Part shown: positions 15,859 to 26,482 of the stretch, piece after piece
Position numbering within the stretch: the first letter of the stretch is position 1
Layout: every line of letters begins with the position of its first letter
Assembly (NCBI GenBank): GCA_964616165.1
Contig: CAZTTS010000002.1
Location: forward strand, 30,845 to 94,844
Direction: 5' to 3'
Source: CAZCCM01 sp964616165
GTDB lineage: Bacteria; Bacillota; Clostridia; TANB77; CAG-508
DNA length: 64,000 bases
Made by a program: the position numbers and the translations under genes
The notes under the pieces: model-generated
The model's database searches: none
The model's input: only the letters and a program-made list of their open reading frames with translations
Told to the model about the DNA's origin: nothing

Positions 15859-18800
15859 TTGAATAATAAAAAGATTGAAGATTTAAGGAAAAAAGCTATA
15901 TCTGAGCTTGGCCTTATACCAGTGGAATATGAAGGAGGAACTAGATATAACTTTTGTAAAGTTCCTGATTTTATCGATATCCCAGATTTATTAAAAGTAC
16001 AAAAAGATTCTTATCAATGGTTCTATGATAAAGGACTAGGTGAAGTTTTAAGAGATATTTCTCCAATTAAAAATCACTCTGGTACTTTAAGTTTAGAATT
16101 TTTTAAGTATCATTTCGAAGATTCTACAAAATATGATATCCAAGAAACTAAAGCTAGAAATACTACGTATTCAAAAAGATTAATTGTAAGTGTTCGATTA
16201 ACAGATGAAGAAACAGGGGAAATTAAAGAACAAAATATTTTCTTTGGTGATTTTCCTGTTATGACACAAAATGGGACATTTATTATTAATGGAGCTGAAA
16301 GAGTAGTTGTTTCACAATTAGTTAGATCACCAGGTTCATATTTTGTTCAAGAAGCGGCACCATATAGATATAGAGGAAAGAAAATTTATACTTCTACTAT
16401 AATGCCAATTAGAGGTGCATGGATTGAAATTGAAACAGATGTTTTTGATACTGTATATGCAAGAGTAGACAGAACAAGAAAGATTCCTGTTACTACTTTA
16501 ATTAGAGCTCTAGGAGTAGAAGATGACAATGAAATCTTACAAATGTTTGGAGATAATGAAAAAATAATAACAACACTTGCAAAAGATACAATTAAAACTA
16601 CGCCAGAAGCCTTAATTGAAATATATAAGAAATTAAGACCAGGAGAACTTCCTACTTATGATGCTGCTAAAACTTTATTTAACCAACTACTATTTAATGA
16701 TAGAAGATACGACTTATCTAAAGTTGGTAGATATAAATTTAATCAAAAATTAGCATTAGCAAGTAGAATTTCTAGAAAGATAGCAGTAGAAAATATTGTT
16801 AATCCAGATACTGGAGAAATATTTGTTAAAGCTGGTGATAAAATACTATATGATCAAGCTGTTGAAATACAAAACTCTGGCATACAATCAGTAAAGGTTA
16901 AGGGTAATGATGGAAATTCAGTTACTGTTATTGGAAATGGTACGGTAAATATTAGAGCATATGTTGATGATAAAATAGTAGATAATTTGGATATAACAGA
17001 TTTAGTAAATTATAGTGTATTAAAAGATATTTTAGAAAATACTAAGAAAAAAGACTTAGAAAAAGTATTATTAGAAAGAAAAGAAGAACTAATGCCTTTC
17101 CACGTATTACCAGAAGATATTTTTGCAACTATTTCATATATTATATCTTTAGATAATGGAATAGGAAGATTAGACAATATTGATCATTTAGGTAATAGAA
17201 GAGTAAGATCTGTAGGAGAATTACTACAAAATCAATTTAGAATTGGACTTGTAAGACTAGAAAGAGTTGTAAGAGAAAGAATGACAATTCAAGACTTAGA
17301 TTCAGTTACACCACAAACTCTTATTAATACAAAACCTATTACTTCAGCTATTAGAGAATTTTTTGGTTCATCACAATTATCACAATTTATGGATCAAACA
17401 AATCCTTTATCAGAATTAGCACATAAAAGAAGAATATCAGCTTTAGGACCTGGAGGATTATCAAGAGAAAGGGCAGGATTTGATGTTAGAGACGTTCATT
17501 ATACTCACTATGGAAGACTATGCCCTGTTGAATCTCCAGAAGGTCCAAATATAGGTTTAATTTCAGCTCTGTCAATTTTTGCTAGAATAAATGAATATGG
17601 TTTTATTGAAACACCATATAGAAAAATTGATTCTAAAACACATAAAATTTCAGATGAAATTACATATATGTCAGCAGACATAGAAGATGAATTTATAATA
17701 GCACAGGCAACAGAACCTACAAAGAACGGAAAACTTGTAAATGAAATGGTTAGAGTTAGACATTTAGATCAAGTTAAGGAAGTTGAAAAAGAAGAAGTAG
17801 AATATTTGGATATTTCTCCAAAACAACTAGTAGGAGTTGGAGCATCACTTATTCCCTTCTTGGAAAATGATGATGGAAATAGAGCACTTATGGGTGCAAA
17901 CATGCAGAGACAAGCTGTTCCATTAGTTCAAGCAGATTCACCAATGATTGGAACGGGATTAGAATATAAAGTAGCAAAAGATTCAGGTTTAATAGTTTTA
18001 GCAAAAGAAGCAGGAGAAGTAATAAAAGTTACAGCTGATGTTATTGAAGTTAAAGATGATAAAGGCAACAAAGAAAAATATGAATTATTAAATTTCAAAA
18101 GAACAAACGGTGCTACATGTATTAATCAAAAACCTATTGTTAAAGAAGGACAAAAAGTTAAAAAGGGTGAAACTCTTACAGATGGACCTGGAATTAGAGG
18201 CTCAGAATTAGCCTTAGGTCAAAATGTTATAGTAGCATTTGCTTCTTGGGAAGGATATAACTACGAGGATGCTATTTTAATATCAGAAAGATTGGTACAA
18301 GACGATGTATATACATCAGTTCACATTGATGAATATGAGTGTGAGGCAAGAGAGACTAAATTAGGACCAGAAGAAATAACAAATGAAATACCTAATGTTG
18401 GAGCTGATGCTTTAAAAGATTTAGATGATTCAGGAGTTATTAGAATTGGAGCCGAAGTTAGATCAGGAGATATACTAGTAGGTAAAATTACACCAAAAGG
18501 TGAAACAGAATTAACAGCAGAAGAAAGACTGTTAAGAGCAATTTTTGGTGAAAAATCTAGAGAAGTTAGAGATACATCATTAAGACTTCCACATGGTGAA
18601 GTAGGAACAGTAGTTGATATAAAAATATTTGACAAAGAAAATTCGGAGGAATTAAAACCTGGTGTAAACAAGGTTGTTAGAATTTATGTAGCACAAAAAA
18701 GAAAGATTGGTATTGGCGACAAAATGTCAGGAAGACATGGTAATAAAGGAGTTATTTCTAAAATATTACCTCAAGAAGATATGCCATATATGCCAGATGG

Positions 18801-19716
18801 AACACCAGTTGATATAGTATTAACACCAATGGGAGTACCTTCTCGTATGAATTTAGGGCAAGTTCTAGAAATACATTTAGGATTAGTTGCAAAGGAACTT
18901 GGGATGAAGTTTGCTACACCAGTTTTTAGTGGAGCAACAGACTTAGAAATTGTAGAATTACTAGAACTACTAGGTAAAAGTAAAGATGGTAAAACAACAT
19001 TATATGATGGTAGAACAGGAGAAACTTTTGATGCGCCAATTACAGTTGGAGTAATGTATATCTTAAAATTACATCATTTAGTAGATGATAAAATGCATGC
19101 TAGATCAACAGGGTCATATTCTCTAGTTACACAACAACCTCTTGGTGGGAAAGCACAATTTGGTGGTCAAAGATTTGGAGAAATGGAAGTTTGGGCATTA
19201 GAAGCTTATGGTGCAGCACATACTCTACAAGAAATGTTAACAATTAAATCAGATGATGTTACTCAGAGAGTAAAAACTTATGAAGCAATTGTTAAAGGAC
19301 AAGATATTCCAAAAGCTGGAGTACCAGAAAGTTTTAGAGTTTTAGTTAAAGAACTTCAAGGCTTAGGTCTAGATGTAGAACTATATAATGATGAAGAAAG
19401 TGTTGATCTTTCTTTAGAAGATGAAGAAGAAAATCTATTAACAAGAGAACAAATGCTTAAAGACAGAGAAAGAGAAAAGTTAGAATTAGCTAGATTAGAA
19501 GAAGAAAAGAAGTTAATAGAAAGTGATGATTATGATTTAGAGTCTATAGATGATGTTTATGAAGAAGAATTTGATATAGAAATTGATGAAGATGAAATAA
19601 AAAAATCAATGTCTATTAAAGATACGGAAGATATTGACTTAATAGAAGAAGACATCGAAGAAGATATTGAAGAAGAAGAAATACTAGAGGAAAACGAAAT
19701 TTTAGACGAAGAATAA
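15859..19716 (+). CDS. rpoB: DNA-directed RNA polymerase subunit beta
   Basis: Catalytic core subunit of RNA polymerase; 1285 residues from a TTG start behind AGGAGG. The rifampicin region SSQLSQFMDQTNPLSELAHKRRISALG is at about residues 502-528, with the Asp, His and Ser positions of sensitive enzymes retained. Also present are GPGGLSRERAGFDVRDVH, the KMSGRHGNKG active-site segment and the C-terminal GGKAQFGGQRFGEMEVWALEAYGAA block. After the conserved core an acidic tail of roughly 90 residues, rich in Glu/Asp/Ile, extends the protein beyond the Bacillus length. rpoC follows after about 150 nt. Confidence 0.99.
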   Translation: MNNKKIEDLRKKAISELGLIPVEYEGGTRYNFCKVPDFIDIPDLLKVQKDSYQWFYDKGLGEVLRDISPIKNHSGTLSLEFFKYHFEDSTKYDIQETKARNTTYSKRLIVSVRLTDEETGEIKEQNIFFGDFPVMTQNGTFIINGAERVVVSQLVRSPGSYFVQEAAPYRYRGKKIYTSTIMPIRGAWIEIETDVFDTVYARVDRTRKIPVTTLIRALGVEDDNEILQMFGDNEKIITTLAKDTIKTTPEALIEIYKKLRPGELPTYDAAKTLFNQLLFNDRRYDLSKVGRYKFNQKLALASRISRKIAVENIVNPDTGEIFVKAGDKILYDQAVEIQNSGIQSVKVKGNDGNSVTVIGNGTVNIRAYVDDKIVDNLDITDLVNYSVLKDILENTKKKDLEKVLLERKEELMPFHVLPEDIFATISYIISLDNGIGRLDNIDHLGNRRVRSVGELLQNQFRIGLVRLERVVRERMTIQDLDSVTPQTLINTKPITSAIREFFGSSQLSQFMDQTNPLSELAHKRRISALGPGGLSRERAGFDVRDVHYTHYGRLCPVESPEGPNIGLISALSIFARINEYGFIETPYRKIDSKTHKISDEITYMSADIEDEFIIAQATEPTKNGKLVNEMVRVRHLDQVKEVEKEEVEYLDISPKQLVGVGASLIPFLENDDGNRALMGANMQRQAVPLVQADSPMIGTGLEYKVAKDSGLIVLAKEAGEVIKVTADVIEVKDDKGNKEKYELLNFKRTNGATCINQKPIVKEGQKVKKGETLTDGPGIRGSELALGQNVIVAFASWEGYNYEDAILISERLVQDDVYTSVHIDEYECEARETKLGPEEITNEIPNVGADALKDLDDSGVIRIGAEVRSGDILVGKITPKGETELTAEERLLRAIFGEKSREVRDTSLRLPHGEVGTVVDIKIFDKENSEELKPGVNKVVRIYVAQKRKIGIGDKMSGRHGNKGVISKILPQEDMPYMPDGTPVDIVLTPMGVPSRMNLGQVLEIHLGLVAKELGMKFATPVFSGATDLEIVELLELLGKSKDGKTTLYDGRTGETFDAPITVGVMYILKLHHLVDDKMHARSTGSYSLVTQQPLGGKAQFGGQRFGEMEVWALEAYGAAHTLQEMLTIKSDDVTQRVKTYEAIVKGQDIPKAGVPESFRVLVKELQGLGLDVELYNDEESVDLSLEDEEENLLTREQMLKDREREKLELARLEEEKKLIESDDYDLESIDDVYEEEFDIEIDEDEIKKSMSIKDTEDIDLIEEDIEEDIEEEEILEENEILDEE

Positions 19717-19868
19717 TAATATTAAATAATAAGTGAACAGAACACTTAAAATCTGAAAAATGTAATTTAATAGTTTAAGGGAAATAAATTAAAAATATGA
19801 ATATGCACAGCAAAGTTGTTTTAATATATAAACTTAAACATCCTATATAAAATATAATGGGAGGAAAA

Positions 19869-22800
19869 ATGAACGACAAAGACTTTAATAGAATTAAAAT
19901 CAGCTTGGCATCTGATGAAGCAATAAGAGAATGGTCTTATGGTGAGGTAAAAAAGCCAGAAACAATTAATTATAGAACTTTAAAACCAGAAAAAGATGGG
20001 CTTTTTTGTGAAAAAATCTTTGGTCCAACTAAAGATTGGGAATGTCATTGTGGAAAGTACAAGAGAGTAAGATATAAGGGAATAATTTGTGATAGATGTG
20101 GTGTTGAAGTAACTAGATCAAAAGTTAGAAGAGAAAGAATGGGACATATTGAACTTGCTACTCCTATAGCTCATATTTGGTATTTTAAAGGAGTTCCATC
20201 AAGATTGGCACTAGTACTTAATGTTTCACCTAAAGATCTTGAAAGAGTTATTTACTTTGCTTCATATATTGTTACTTCAAGTCAGATTCCAAATTTGAAA
20301 GAGAAGGATATTTTATCTGAAATGGACTATAGAGAAGCTGTTGAAACTTATGGTTATGGAACATTTAAAGCAGAATCAGGAGCTGAAGCAGTAAGAAAAC
20401 TATTGGAAAAAATAGATTTAGATGAATTATCAGCAGAAATTTATGAAGAATTTAAAAATGCTCCACAAGGCAAAAAAGGTAAAATTTTAAAAAGATTAGA
20501 AATTGTAGAAGCATTTAGAACATCAGGAAACAGACCAGAATGGGTAGTTATGAATATTCTACCTGTAGTTCCACCTGATTTAAGACCAATGGTTCAATTA
20601 GATGGAGGTAGATTTGCTACTTCTGACTTAAATGATCTATATAGAAGAGTTTTAAATAGAAATAATAGATTAAGAAGATTATTAGACTTAGGTGCACCAG
20701 ATATTATTGTAAGAAATGAGAAAAGAATGCTTCAAGAATCTGTTGATGCATTATTAGATAATACTAAAAGAGGTAGACCAATAACAGGACCAGGAAACCG
20801 TCCTTTAAAATCTTTATCAGATAATTTAAAAGGAAAGCAAGGTAGATTTAGACAAAATTTACTTGGTAAAAGAGTTGATTACTCTGGCCGTTCAGTTATA
20901 GTTGTTGGACCAGAATTGAAAATTTATCAATGTGGTCTTCCTAAAGAAATGGCCATTGAATTATTCAAACCATTTGTTATGGGACAATTAATATCAAAAA
21001 ATTTAGCTCCTAATATTAAAGCAGCTAAAAAAATGGTTGACACTCAACAAGAAGAAATATGGGATATATTAGATGATGTTATTGATGATCATCCAGTACT
21101 TTTAAATAGAGCACCTACACTTCATAGATTGGGTGTGCAAGCTTTTGAACCAGTATTAGTTGATGGTAAAGCGATTCATTTACATCCACTAGTTTGTGCA
21201 GCATTTAATGCAGATTTTGACGGAGACCAAATGCCAGTTCATGTGCCTTTATCTCCTGAATCTCAAGCAGAAGCAAGATATTTAATGTTATCAACAAATA
21301 ATTTATTAAAACCTCAAGATGGACAACCAATAACAGTTCCATCACATGACATGATCACAGGTTCATATTATTTAACTAGGCTTGAAGAAGGAGCAAAAGG
21401 GTCAGATAGTTACTTTAAAGATTCAGAAGAAGCAGAAATGGCTTATGCAACTAATCATATTAGTTTACATGCTCCGATAAATGTAAAAATGTCTAAAACT
21501 GATGACAAAGGTTATACTACAAGTAAAATTATTAAAACAACAGTTGGAAGAATAATATTTAATCAAGTAATACCTCAAGATTTAGGTTTTGTTGATAGAA
21601 CAGATCCAGAAAAAGAATTTGATTTAGAAATTAATGAAGACATTTCTAAAAAACTATATAAACAAATAGTTTCAAAAAGCATAGATGTACATGGAATTAC
21701 AAAAACAGCTGAAATTCTTGATGAAATAATTAAAGTAGCTTTTAAATATTCAACTGTATCTGGATTAACAGTATCTATTGCTGATGCCACTATTCCAAAA
21801 GAGAAACAAGCTATTTTAAAAGAAGCAGACAAAAAAGTTGATGAAATATATGAAAGTTTTAAAGAAGGATTATTGTCAGACGAAGATAGATATAATGCAA
21901 CAGTGCAAATATGGCAAAAAGCTACTGATGATGTTACAAAGGCAATGGAAGCACAATTTGATCCAATGAATCCTTTCTATTTAATGGCGAGAACTGGAGC
22001 AAGAGGTAATATTAACCAATTAAGACAAATTGCTGGTATGAGAGGACTTATGGCTGATACTAGTGGTAAAGTTGTTGAAATACCTATTAAAGCTTCATTT
22101 AGAGAAGGTCTTGATGCTTTAGAATACTTTATTTCATCACATGGAGCTAGAAAAGGATTAGCAGATACAGCTTTAAGAACAGCAAATGCTGGATATTTAA
22201 CTAGAAGATTAGTTGATGTTGCACAAGATATAATAGTAAGAGAAGAAGATTGTGAAACAGATATTGGTTTAAATTTAAAAGAAATAGTTGCTGATGGAAG
22301 AGTTGTAGAAAAATTAGAAGAGAGAATGGTTGGAAGATACCCATTAAAAGCTATCAAACATCCAAAAACAAATAAAACAATAGTAGCAAAAGATCAAATA
22401 ATATCAGAAGCATTAGCTAATGAGATTGTTGAGGCAGGAATCAAAGAAGTTGAAGTAAGATCTTCAGTAGGATGTAAAACTAAACATGGTGTGTGTAAAG
22501 TATGTTATGGTAAATCGTTAGCTGCAAAAGAATTAGTTTCAATTGGCGATGCAGTTGGAATTATTGCTGCTCAAGCGATTGGAGAACCTGGAACTCAAAT
22601 GACAATGCGTACTTTCCATAGTGGTGGAGTTGCTACAGCAGATGACATTACACAAGGTTTACCTAGAGTTGAAGAGTTATTTGAAGCTAGAAATCCTAAA
22701 GGTGTTGCTGTTATATCTGAAATTGATGGAACAATAAAAGTAAATCAACCAGAAGATAAGAAAAAATCTTTAGAAATAATAATTATAGGGAAAAATGAAA

Positions 22801-23450
22801 CAAAAACATATATAGCAAATCAAAAATTATTTGACTGGGTAGTTGATGGAGCAGAAGCAAAAGCTGGACAACCATTAACTGAAGGTTCTATAAATCCTAA
22901 TGAATTATTAGTTGCAAAAGGACCATCAGCTGTATTTGAGTATATAATGGAAGAAGTACAAAAAACTTATAGGAATCAAGGTGTTGATATTAATGATAAA
23001 CATATTGAAATAATTATTAGACAAATGTTAAAGAAAGTTAAAATATCTGATCCTGGAGATTCTGGAAGAATGATAGCAAGCTTTATAGATTTACCTAATT
23101 ATTATGAAGAAAATGAGAAATTAAAAGCAGAGGGTAAAAAGCAAATGAAGGGTAATAGAACATTACTAGGAATTAGTAAAGCTTCTATATCAACAGAGAG
23201 TTTCTTATCAGCAGCATCATTCCAAGAAACAACAAGAGTTTTAACAGATGCGGCAATTAAAGGTAAAGTTGACGAACTAATTGGATTAAAAGAAAATGTT
23301 ATTATTGGTAAATTAATCCCAGTTGGTGCAGGATTACCTAAATACAGAAAAATCAAAACAAATACTTTAGATGACAAAGAAAGAATTGAAAAAATTCTAG
23401 CATTAAAAGAAAAGTATCAAGAAGATTTAGATTTAAATACAGAAAGTTAA
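19869..23450 (+). CDS. rpoC: DNA-directed RNA polymerase subunit beta'
   Basis: 1193 residues. I chose ATG 19869 because GGGAGG lies just upstream; the in-frame ATG at 19857 falls before that site. The N-terminal zinc finger CHCGKYKRVRYKGIICDRCG is at about residues 59-77. The catalytic loop NADFDGDQMP has its magnesium Asps at 449, 451 and 453. The second zinc site uses CETDIG and CKTKHGVCKVCYG. The bridge/trigger region GEPGTQMTMRTFHSGG is intact. No large lineage insertion is obvious. The 152-nt gap after rpoB is longer than usual and holds only AT-rich DNA with a weak 5-bp hairpin at 19731-19747. Confidence 0.99.
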   Translation: MNDKDFNRIKISLASDEAIREWSYGEVKKPETINYRTLKPEKDGLFCEKIFGPTKDWECHCGKYKRVRYKGIICDRCGVEVTRSKVRRERMGHIELATPIAHIWYFKGVPSRLALVLNVSPKDLERVIYFASYIVTSSQIPNLKEKDILSEMDYREAVETYGYGTFKAESGAEAVRKLLEKIDLDELSAEIYEEFKNAPQGKKGKILKRLEIVEAFRTSGNRPEWVVMNILPVVPPDLRPMVQLDGGRFATSDLNDLYRRVLNRNNRLRRLLDLGAPDIIVRNEKRMLQESVDALLDNTKRGRPITGPGNRPLKSLSDNLKGKQGRFRQNLLGKRVDYSGRSVIVVGPELKIYQCGLPKEMAIELFKPFVMGQLISKNLAPNIKAAKKMVDTQQEEIWDILDDVIDDHPVLLNRAPTLHRLGVQAFEPVLVDGKAIHLHPLVCAAFNADFDGDQMPVHVPLSPESQAEARYLMLSTNNLLKPQDGQPITVPSHDMITGSYYLTRLEEGAKGSDSYFKDSEEAEMAYATNHISLHAPINVKMSKTDDKGYTTSKIIKTTVGRIIFNQVIPQDLGFVDRTDPEKEFDLEINEDISKKLYKQIVSKSIDVHGITKTAEILDEIIKVAFKYSTVSGLTVSIADATIPKEKQAILKEADKKVDEIYESFKEGLLSDEDRYNATVQIWQKATDDVTKAMEAQFDPMNPFYLMARTGARGNINQLRQIAGMRGLMADTSGKVVEIPIKASFREGLDALEYFISSHGARKGLADTALRTANAGYLTRRLVDVAQDIIVREEDCETDIGLNLKEIVADGRVVEKLEERMVGRYPLKAIKHPKTNKTIVAKDQIISEALANEIVEAGIKEVEVRSSVGCKTKHGVCKVCYGKSLAAKELVSIGDAVGIIAAQAIGEPGTQMTMRTFHSGGVATADDITQGLPRVEELFEARNPKGVAVISEIDGTIKVNQPEDKKKSLEIIIIGKNETKTYIANQKLFDWVVDGAEAKAGQPLTEGSINPNELLVAKGPSAVFEYIMEEVQKTYRNQGVDINDKHIEIIIRQMLKKVKISDPGDSGRMIASFIDLPNYYEENEKLKAEGKKQMKGNRTLLGISKASISTESFLSAASFQETTRVLTDAAIKGKVDELIGLKENVIIGKLIPVGAGLPKYRKIKTNTLDDKERIEKILALKEKYQEDLDLNTES

Positions 23451-23500
23451 TAAAATTAATAAAAATTAATAAAAATCATTGAAAGTTCATAAAAACTATT

Positions 23501-23532
23501 AAAGCGGTATGAAAAAACATATCGCTTTTTTA
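23501..23532 (+). terminator. Rho-independent terminator of rpoBC
   Basis: 11-bp stem AAAGCGGTATG / CATATCGCTTT (one G-U) with a 6-A loop and a T-run, 50 nt after the rpoC stop. Confidence 0.88.
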
Positions 23533-23643
23533 TTGTCATTTATATTACAAATGCCCAAAAAGGCTCAATTTAAACAAATAATAACATATAATATGAAATA
23601 AAGATGAATAAATTAGACATATAGTTGTATATTTGAGGCAAAG

Positions 23644-26367
23644 ATGAAAAGAATTATGAAAGATAAAGAGAAACTAAAAGAAAAAGAAAAAGACTTAACA
23701 ATTAGAGAAAATATTAATAAAAGACTAAAAGATGCTTCAGAAAGTAATATTCCGGATCTTTATAAAAGCCTAAATAGTTCTGAAAATGGTTTAACAGAAA
23801 AACAAGTAAAAGTATCCATTGATGAATATGGTGAAAATATAATTGTCTATGATAAAGACAATTCCATATTTAAAAGACTAAGAGAAGCATTTATAAATCC
23901 TTTTACTCTTGTATTAATTGTTCTTGCAATAGTATCTACTTTTACAGATATTATTTTGGTTTCTATTGAAGAAAGAAATTATGCAACTGTTATTATTATT
24001 AGCACAATGGTTCTTATATCTGGTGTTTTAAGATTTGCTCAAGAAACTAGAAGTGGTAATGCAGCGGAAAGATTACTAGAAATGATTGAAACCACTACTA
24101 ATATTGAAAGAAAAGAAGATGGTCCCAAAGAAATACCAATAGATGAAGTTGTAGTTGGGGATATAGTACATCTTACAGCAGGAGACATGATACCTGCTGA
24201 TATTAGAATATTAGAAGCAAAAGACCTTTTTATTAGTCAATCTGCACTAACTGGTGAGAGTGAAACTATTGAAAAAATAGCAAAAGAAAGCAGTGATAAT
24301 AAAACACCTTTAGAAAAACATAATCTAGCATTTATGGGGACAAATGTTATTTCAGGATATGGAAAGGGAATTGTAATTGCCATAGGTTCTGATACATATT
24401 TTGGAGAAATTGCTCATAAACTAAAAAGAACTCCAACAGTTACAAGCTTTGAAAAAGGTGTTAATTCAGTTTCTTGGGTATTAATTAGATTTATGCTTGT
24501 AATGGTTCCAATAGTTTTTGTTATTAATGGTATTACTAAAAATGATTGGATTAGTGCATTGCTTTTTGCTATATCTATAGCTGTAGGTTTAACACCAGAG
24601 ATGTTACCAATGATTGTAACAACAGGACTTGCAAAAGGTTCAGTAGCAATGTCCAAGAAAAAAGTTATTATAAAAAATTTAAATTCAATACAAAACTTAG
24701 GTTCAATAGATATATTATGTACTGATAAAACTGGAACTTTAACTGAAGATAAAATTAAACTTCAATATCATCTAGATGTAGAAGGCAAAGAGGATACAAG
24801 AGTTTTAAGACATGGTTTTATGAATAGTTATTATCAAACAGGACTTAAAAATTTAATGGATAAAGCTATTATTGATAAAGCTATTGAACTACAAGATATA
24901 GATGAAAAATTAGGCAAATCTTTAACTCGTTATATAAAGGTTGATGAAATACCTTTTGATTTTAATAGAAGAAGAATTAGTGTTGTTTTAAAAGATGAAA
25001 CAGGAAAAACCCAAATGGTTACCAAAGGAGCTGTAGAAGAAATGTTAACAATTTCAACTTTTGTTGAATATAAGGGAGAGGTTGTTCCTTTAAATGATGA
25101 TAAAAAAGATATTGTTAAAGCCAAAGTAAAAGAATTAAATGAAAGTGGGATGAGAGTCTTAGCTGTTTCACAAAAAACCAATCCATCACCTATAGGAGAG
25201 TTTTCGGTTGCAGATGAAAATGAAATGGTTTTAATGGGATATTTAGCATTTTTAGATCCCCCAAAAGAAACTGCAAAATCAGCAATACAGGCTTTAAAGG
25301 ATCATGGTGTTAGTATAAAAGTATTAACAGGAGATAATGCTGAAGTAACAAAAAATGTTTGTATGCAAGTAGGAATTGAATTTGATAAAATATATATTGG
25401 AGCAGATGTAGATGAAATGGATGATAAAGAATTAGCTAAGATAGCTGTTAAAACAGCAATATTTGCTAAATTATCACCTGCTCAAAAAGCTAGAATAGTG
25501 AATCTTTTAAAAGAAGAAGGACATTCTGTTGGATACTTGGGTGATGGTATTAATGATGCATTAGCTTTAGAAGCTGCTGATGTTGGTATTTCAGTTGATA
25601 ATGCTGTAGATATTGCAAAAGAATCAGCAGATGTTATTCTTTTAGAAAAAGATCTCATGGTATTAGAAAATGGAATTATTGAAGGTAGAAAAACATATGC
25701 TAATATTATAAAATATATAAAATTAACAGCATCTTCAAATTTTGGGAATGTGTTTTCTGTTTTAATTGCAAGTGCATTTTTGCCATTTCTACCAATGATG
25801 AGTCTACATTTAATCTTATTAAATTTAATATATGATATTTCATGTATTGCAATACCTTGGGATAATGTTGATGAAGAAATGATTAAAAAACCTAGAAATT
25901 GGGATGCTAGTTCAATATTTAAATTTATGATATGGATGGGCCCTATAAGTTCTATATTTGATATTACAACATATATATTAATGTATTTTGTAATTGCACC
26001 AGTGTTTACAGGAGGGCTATATTATCACCAATTAACAGATCCTAGTATGATGTTAACATTTATGGCAGTATTCCATTCTGGTTGGTTTATAGAGTCAATG
26101 TGGAGCCAAACTCTTGTTATTCATTTAATTAGAACAAGTAAAACTCCTTTTATAAAAAGTAATGCATCAAGAAATTTGACTATACTAACTCTTTTAGGAA
26201 TCGTAATTGCTACTATTATTCCATATACGGCACTAGGTAAGACTATAGGATTATTCCCTCTACCAGCTATATATTTTGTATATTTAGCTTTAACAATAAT
26301 AGCATATATGCTCTTAATTGGTATCTTTAAGAAAATATATATTAAGAAATATGGAGAACTTCTTTAG
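23644..26367 (+). CDS. mgtA: MgtA-type P-type ATPase (probable magnesium importer)
   Basis: 907-residue integral membrane ATPase of type IIIB. TGES actuator motif is near residue 205. The phosphorylation site DKTGTLT has its Asp at 361. KGA nucleotide-binding motif is near 463, and GDGINDALALEAADVGISV marks the hinge. Transmembrane sequence LTPEMLPMIVTTGLAKGS before the P-domain is characteristic of MgtA/MgtB. Length matches (about 900). A GAGG Shine-Dalgarno is spaced 5 nt from ATG 23644. The 110-nt upstream gap after the rpoC terminator shows no M-box-like structure. Substrate is inferred from family. Confidence 0.92.
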   Translation: MKRIMKDKEKLKEKEKDLTIRENINKRLKDASESNIPDLYKSLNSSENGLTEKQVKVSIDEYGENIIVYDKDNSIFKRLREAFINPFTLVLIVLAIVSTFTDIILVSIEERNYATVIIISTMVLISGVLRFAQETRSGNAAERLLEMIETTTNIERKEDGPKEIPIDEVVVGDIVHLTAGDMIPADIRILEAKDLFISQSALTGESETIEKIAKESSDNKTPLEKHNLAFMGTNVISGYGKGIVIAIGSDTYFGEIAHKLKRTPTVTSFEKGVNSVSWVLIRFMLVMVPIVFVINGITKNDWISALLFAISIAVGLTPEMLPMIVTTGLAKGSVAMSKKKVIIKNLNSIQNLGSIDILCTDKTGTLTEDKIKLQYHLDVEGKEDTRVLRHGFMNSYYQTGLKNLMDKAIIDKAIELQDIDEKLGKSLTRYIKVDEIPFDFNRRRISVVLKDETGKTQMVTKGAVEEMLTISTFVEYKGEVVPLNDDKKDIVKAKVKELNESGMRVLAVSQKTNPSPIGEFSVADENEMVLMGYLAFLDPPKETAKSAIQALKDHGVSIKVLTGDNAEVTKNVCMQVGIEFDKIYIGADVDEMDDKELAKIAVKTAIFAKLSPAQKARIVNLLKEEGHSVGYLGDGINDALALEAADVGISVDNAVDIAKESADVILLEKDLMVLENGIIEGRKTYANIIKYIKLTASSNFGNVFSVLIASAFLPFLPMMSLHLILLNLIYDISCIAIPWDNVDEEMIKKPRNWDASSIFKFMIWMGPISSIFDITTYILMYFVIAPVFTGGLYYHQLTDPSMMLTFMAVFHSGWFIESMWSQTLVIHLIRTSKTPFIKSNASRNLTILTLLGIVIATIIPYTALGKTIGLFPLPAIYFVYLALTIIAYMLLIGIFKKIYIKKYGELL

Positions 26368-26482
26368 TTGTATATCATAAGTATAACAATTTGATTAATA
26401 AAGCTTTAAAATTTAAGTATTTGTTTCTAAAGTTTTGTTTAATGTGTTAAAATATAAATGTAAATAAATAAATAGGTAAAAA

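Noticed and set aside
18321..18671. 116-codon minus-strand frame inside rpoB (similar ones inside rpoC)
   Set aside because: Antisense shadow of highly conserved polymerase genes; no start signals.
19857..19868. Upstream in-frame ATG of rpoC
   Set aside because: It lies directly before GGGAGG, which serves ATG 19869; the conserved protein starts at MNDKDF.
23533..23643. M-box riboswitch before the MgtA-type ATPase
   Set aside because: Only 110 nt of AT-rich sequence with no recognisable conserved helices.
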